In this document: piece by piece, positions 31,635 to 32,709 of the stretch
Numbering within the stretch: the first letter of the stretch is position 1
How the letters are laid out: each line of letters begins with the position of its first letter
Source of the DNA: Chlorokybus atmophyticus
Lineage: Eukaryota > Streptophyta > Chlorokybophyceae > Chlorokybales > Chlorokybaceae
DNA length: 32,709 nt
Direction of reading: 5' to 3'
Assembly: GCA_009103225.1 (NCBI GenBank)
Contig: RHPI01000977.1
Span: 68,478-101,186, forward strand
Notes under the pieces: generated by a model
What the model was told of the DNA's origin: nothing
The model's input: the letters and a program-made list of their open reading frames with translations, nothing else
Database searches by the model: none
Made by a program: the position numbers and the translations under genes

Positions 31635-32218
31635 ATGCAGACTGCGCCACGCCAGCCCGCACCAGTCCGTCGTCCTTTCAAGCCAAGCCCGCTGGATGCG
31701 TATCGGGACCGGCAACCCAACGTACAGCAGCACATCATTAATACAACTGACATGCCTTTGGGGGATAACGAAGCACTGAGACCCCTCAGTACCAATCGGC
31801 TTCACGAGCGCTACACGGCTGTGGAGCAAGCGTTCACATGGCGGCAAGACCAAACGGCAGCAATCAATGCAAGAGCACAAGCCCTTGCTGCTGCTCGCGC
31901 TTCCGTTCTTTAACCGACAATCGCTGGCCCATTGTCCAGCACGACACCTCTCGGCGTTGAGCCCGACATTGACCAGGCGAGGGCGCTAGCCCAACAAACC
32001 AGGGGGTAATGGCCCCGCTGCTACCGGCCGTATTGGAAGACTTACCTGACGATCAACGGGATCCAGGAACAGGCTACCTCACACCACAAGGGTGTACACA
32101 GCGGGATGGAGCAGGCTCGGTCGGAGAACAGCAACTTCGCACTGCCCTGTTGCGACAAGCAACCATGCTACATCGATTAGAAGGCATTGGCCTGAGACGG
32201 ATGATGCACACGGATTGA
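31635..32218 (+). other. Possible coding remnants of the retroelement
   Basis: Two frames, 31635-31913 (RPFKPSPLDAYRDRQPN, LHERYTAVEQAFTWRQDQTA) and 32009-32218 (LPAVLEDLPDDQRDPGTGYL, LRRMMHTD), look protein-like with a helical, coiled-coil-like centre, but they are in different frames. They may be pieces of one broken reading frame of the same element. I do not recognise the family. Confidence 0.3.
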
Positions 32219-32225
32219 CGTTCGG

Positions 32226-32372
32226 GGACCATGCATGGTCCTTCCACGGACCCCGCGGGCCATACATGGTCCGTCCCCGCGGACCACGAGTGTCTGGTCC
32301 GTATACGTACCTCCATACCCAAAGCGTCTCTAGAGACGGTGTGGTATGTGTGGTCGAGACGCTCAGCGTCTC
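32226..32372. repeat. Cluster of short perfect palindromes
   Basis: GGACCATGCATGGTCC (32226-32241) is a 16-bp perfect palindrome. GGTCCG and CGGACC arms follow at about 32269-32286. CGTCTCTAGAGACG (32325-32338) and GAGACGCT-c-AGCGTCTC (32356-32372) are perfect too, and the last two share the GCGTCTC word. The cluster directly follows the retroelement remnants. Confidence 0.7.
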
Positions 32373-32514
32373 TGCCGGTCGGCCTATGGACGGCACGTTA
32401 TAAGTCCCTAACCTAACTGGTATCTATATCGGTTACCGACTGGTGATATCGAGACCTTGCAAAGGCTTGGATATCAGCAATCTTTACTCTCCTGTGGGTG
32501 GGCGTTGCTAGCGT

Positions 32515-32565
32515 GGGCGGCGGCGTGGGCGGCGGCGGCGGCGGAGGAGGCGGCGGCGGCGGAGT
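32515..32565 (+). repeat. GGC-rich trinucleotide tract
   Basis: Interrupted GGC/GGA repeats. Beyond it, to the end of the window, nothing is recognisable. Confidence 0.7.
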
Positions 32566-32709
32566 TACTAGTGCTAGTGTACTTAATGCTAGTTGTGCTT
32601 GACCGTGGAGGGCCCCTCCTTTGGGTTATATGATCAGTGGGCAGGGCACTGGTTAGTTTTGTTCCTTGCTGCACTGGTGAGTCAGTTGATACGATGCTTG
32701 TGTGTGCGT

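Overview
The window looks like nuclear DNA of a eukaryote, most probably a chlorophyte green alga. The evidence is short GT-AG introns, long CA, CT and C/G tracts, a piggyBac transposon, a retroelement gag, and TIR-NB-ARC-LRR (TNL) genes together with EDS1-type EP domains, which otherwise suggest the green lineage. A Chlorophyceae member such as a Chromochloris relative is a guess. The assembly has one 329-base N gap and single N bases at the ends of two giant simple repeats, so local errors are likely.

The main content is a family of immune-like genes that combine three modules in one polypeptide: TIR-type domains, a SEFIR domain (TIR superfamily, IL-17R/bacterial type), and a C-terminal domain carrying the EDS1/PAD4/SAG101 'EP' signature (VEPIDIANYYR). 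Copy A (minus, 422-5862) reads TIR, NB-ARC, LRR, SEFIR, EP, but carries several frameshifts and stops. Copy B (minus, 16716-18563) can be spliced by hand into one open 416-residue frame: membrane anchor, SEFIR, EP. Copy C (plus, 21122-24016) is a broken TIR-LRR-SEFIR-EP copy that has lost NB-ARC. Copy D (plus, 8260-9010) is a degraded anchor-SEFIR copy. Gene E (minus, 9711-10412) is an intact single-exon membrane-anchored EP protein with no TIR or SEFIR. In land plants TIR enzymes make nucleotide signals that separate EP-domain proteins perceive; here both modules sit on one chain or next to each other. This is the best candidate for an undescribed system.

The right third is mobile DNA. A piggyBac element (about 24813-28774, TTAA ends) has its central catalytic segment inverted between two perfect 16-bp inverted repeats. 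One of these lies in the exon and the other in an intron that holds a 72-73 bp minisatellite. A retroelement gag with two zinc knuckles (about 29562-30863) lies downstream of a cluster of heat-shock-element-like sites. The last kilobase has perfect palindromes and a GGC tract.

Between these regions, long stretches (5.9-8.0, 10.5-13.3, 19.1-21.1 kb) hold simple repeats, hairpins and an interspersed repeat, with no gene I can support. A few protein-like exons at 14.57-15.33 kb are unrecognised.
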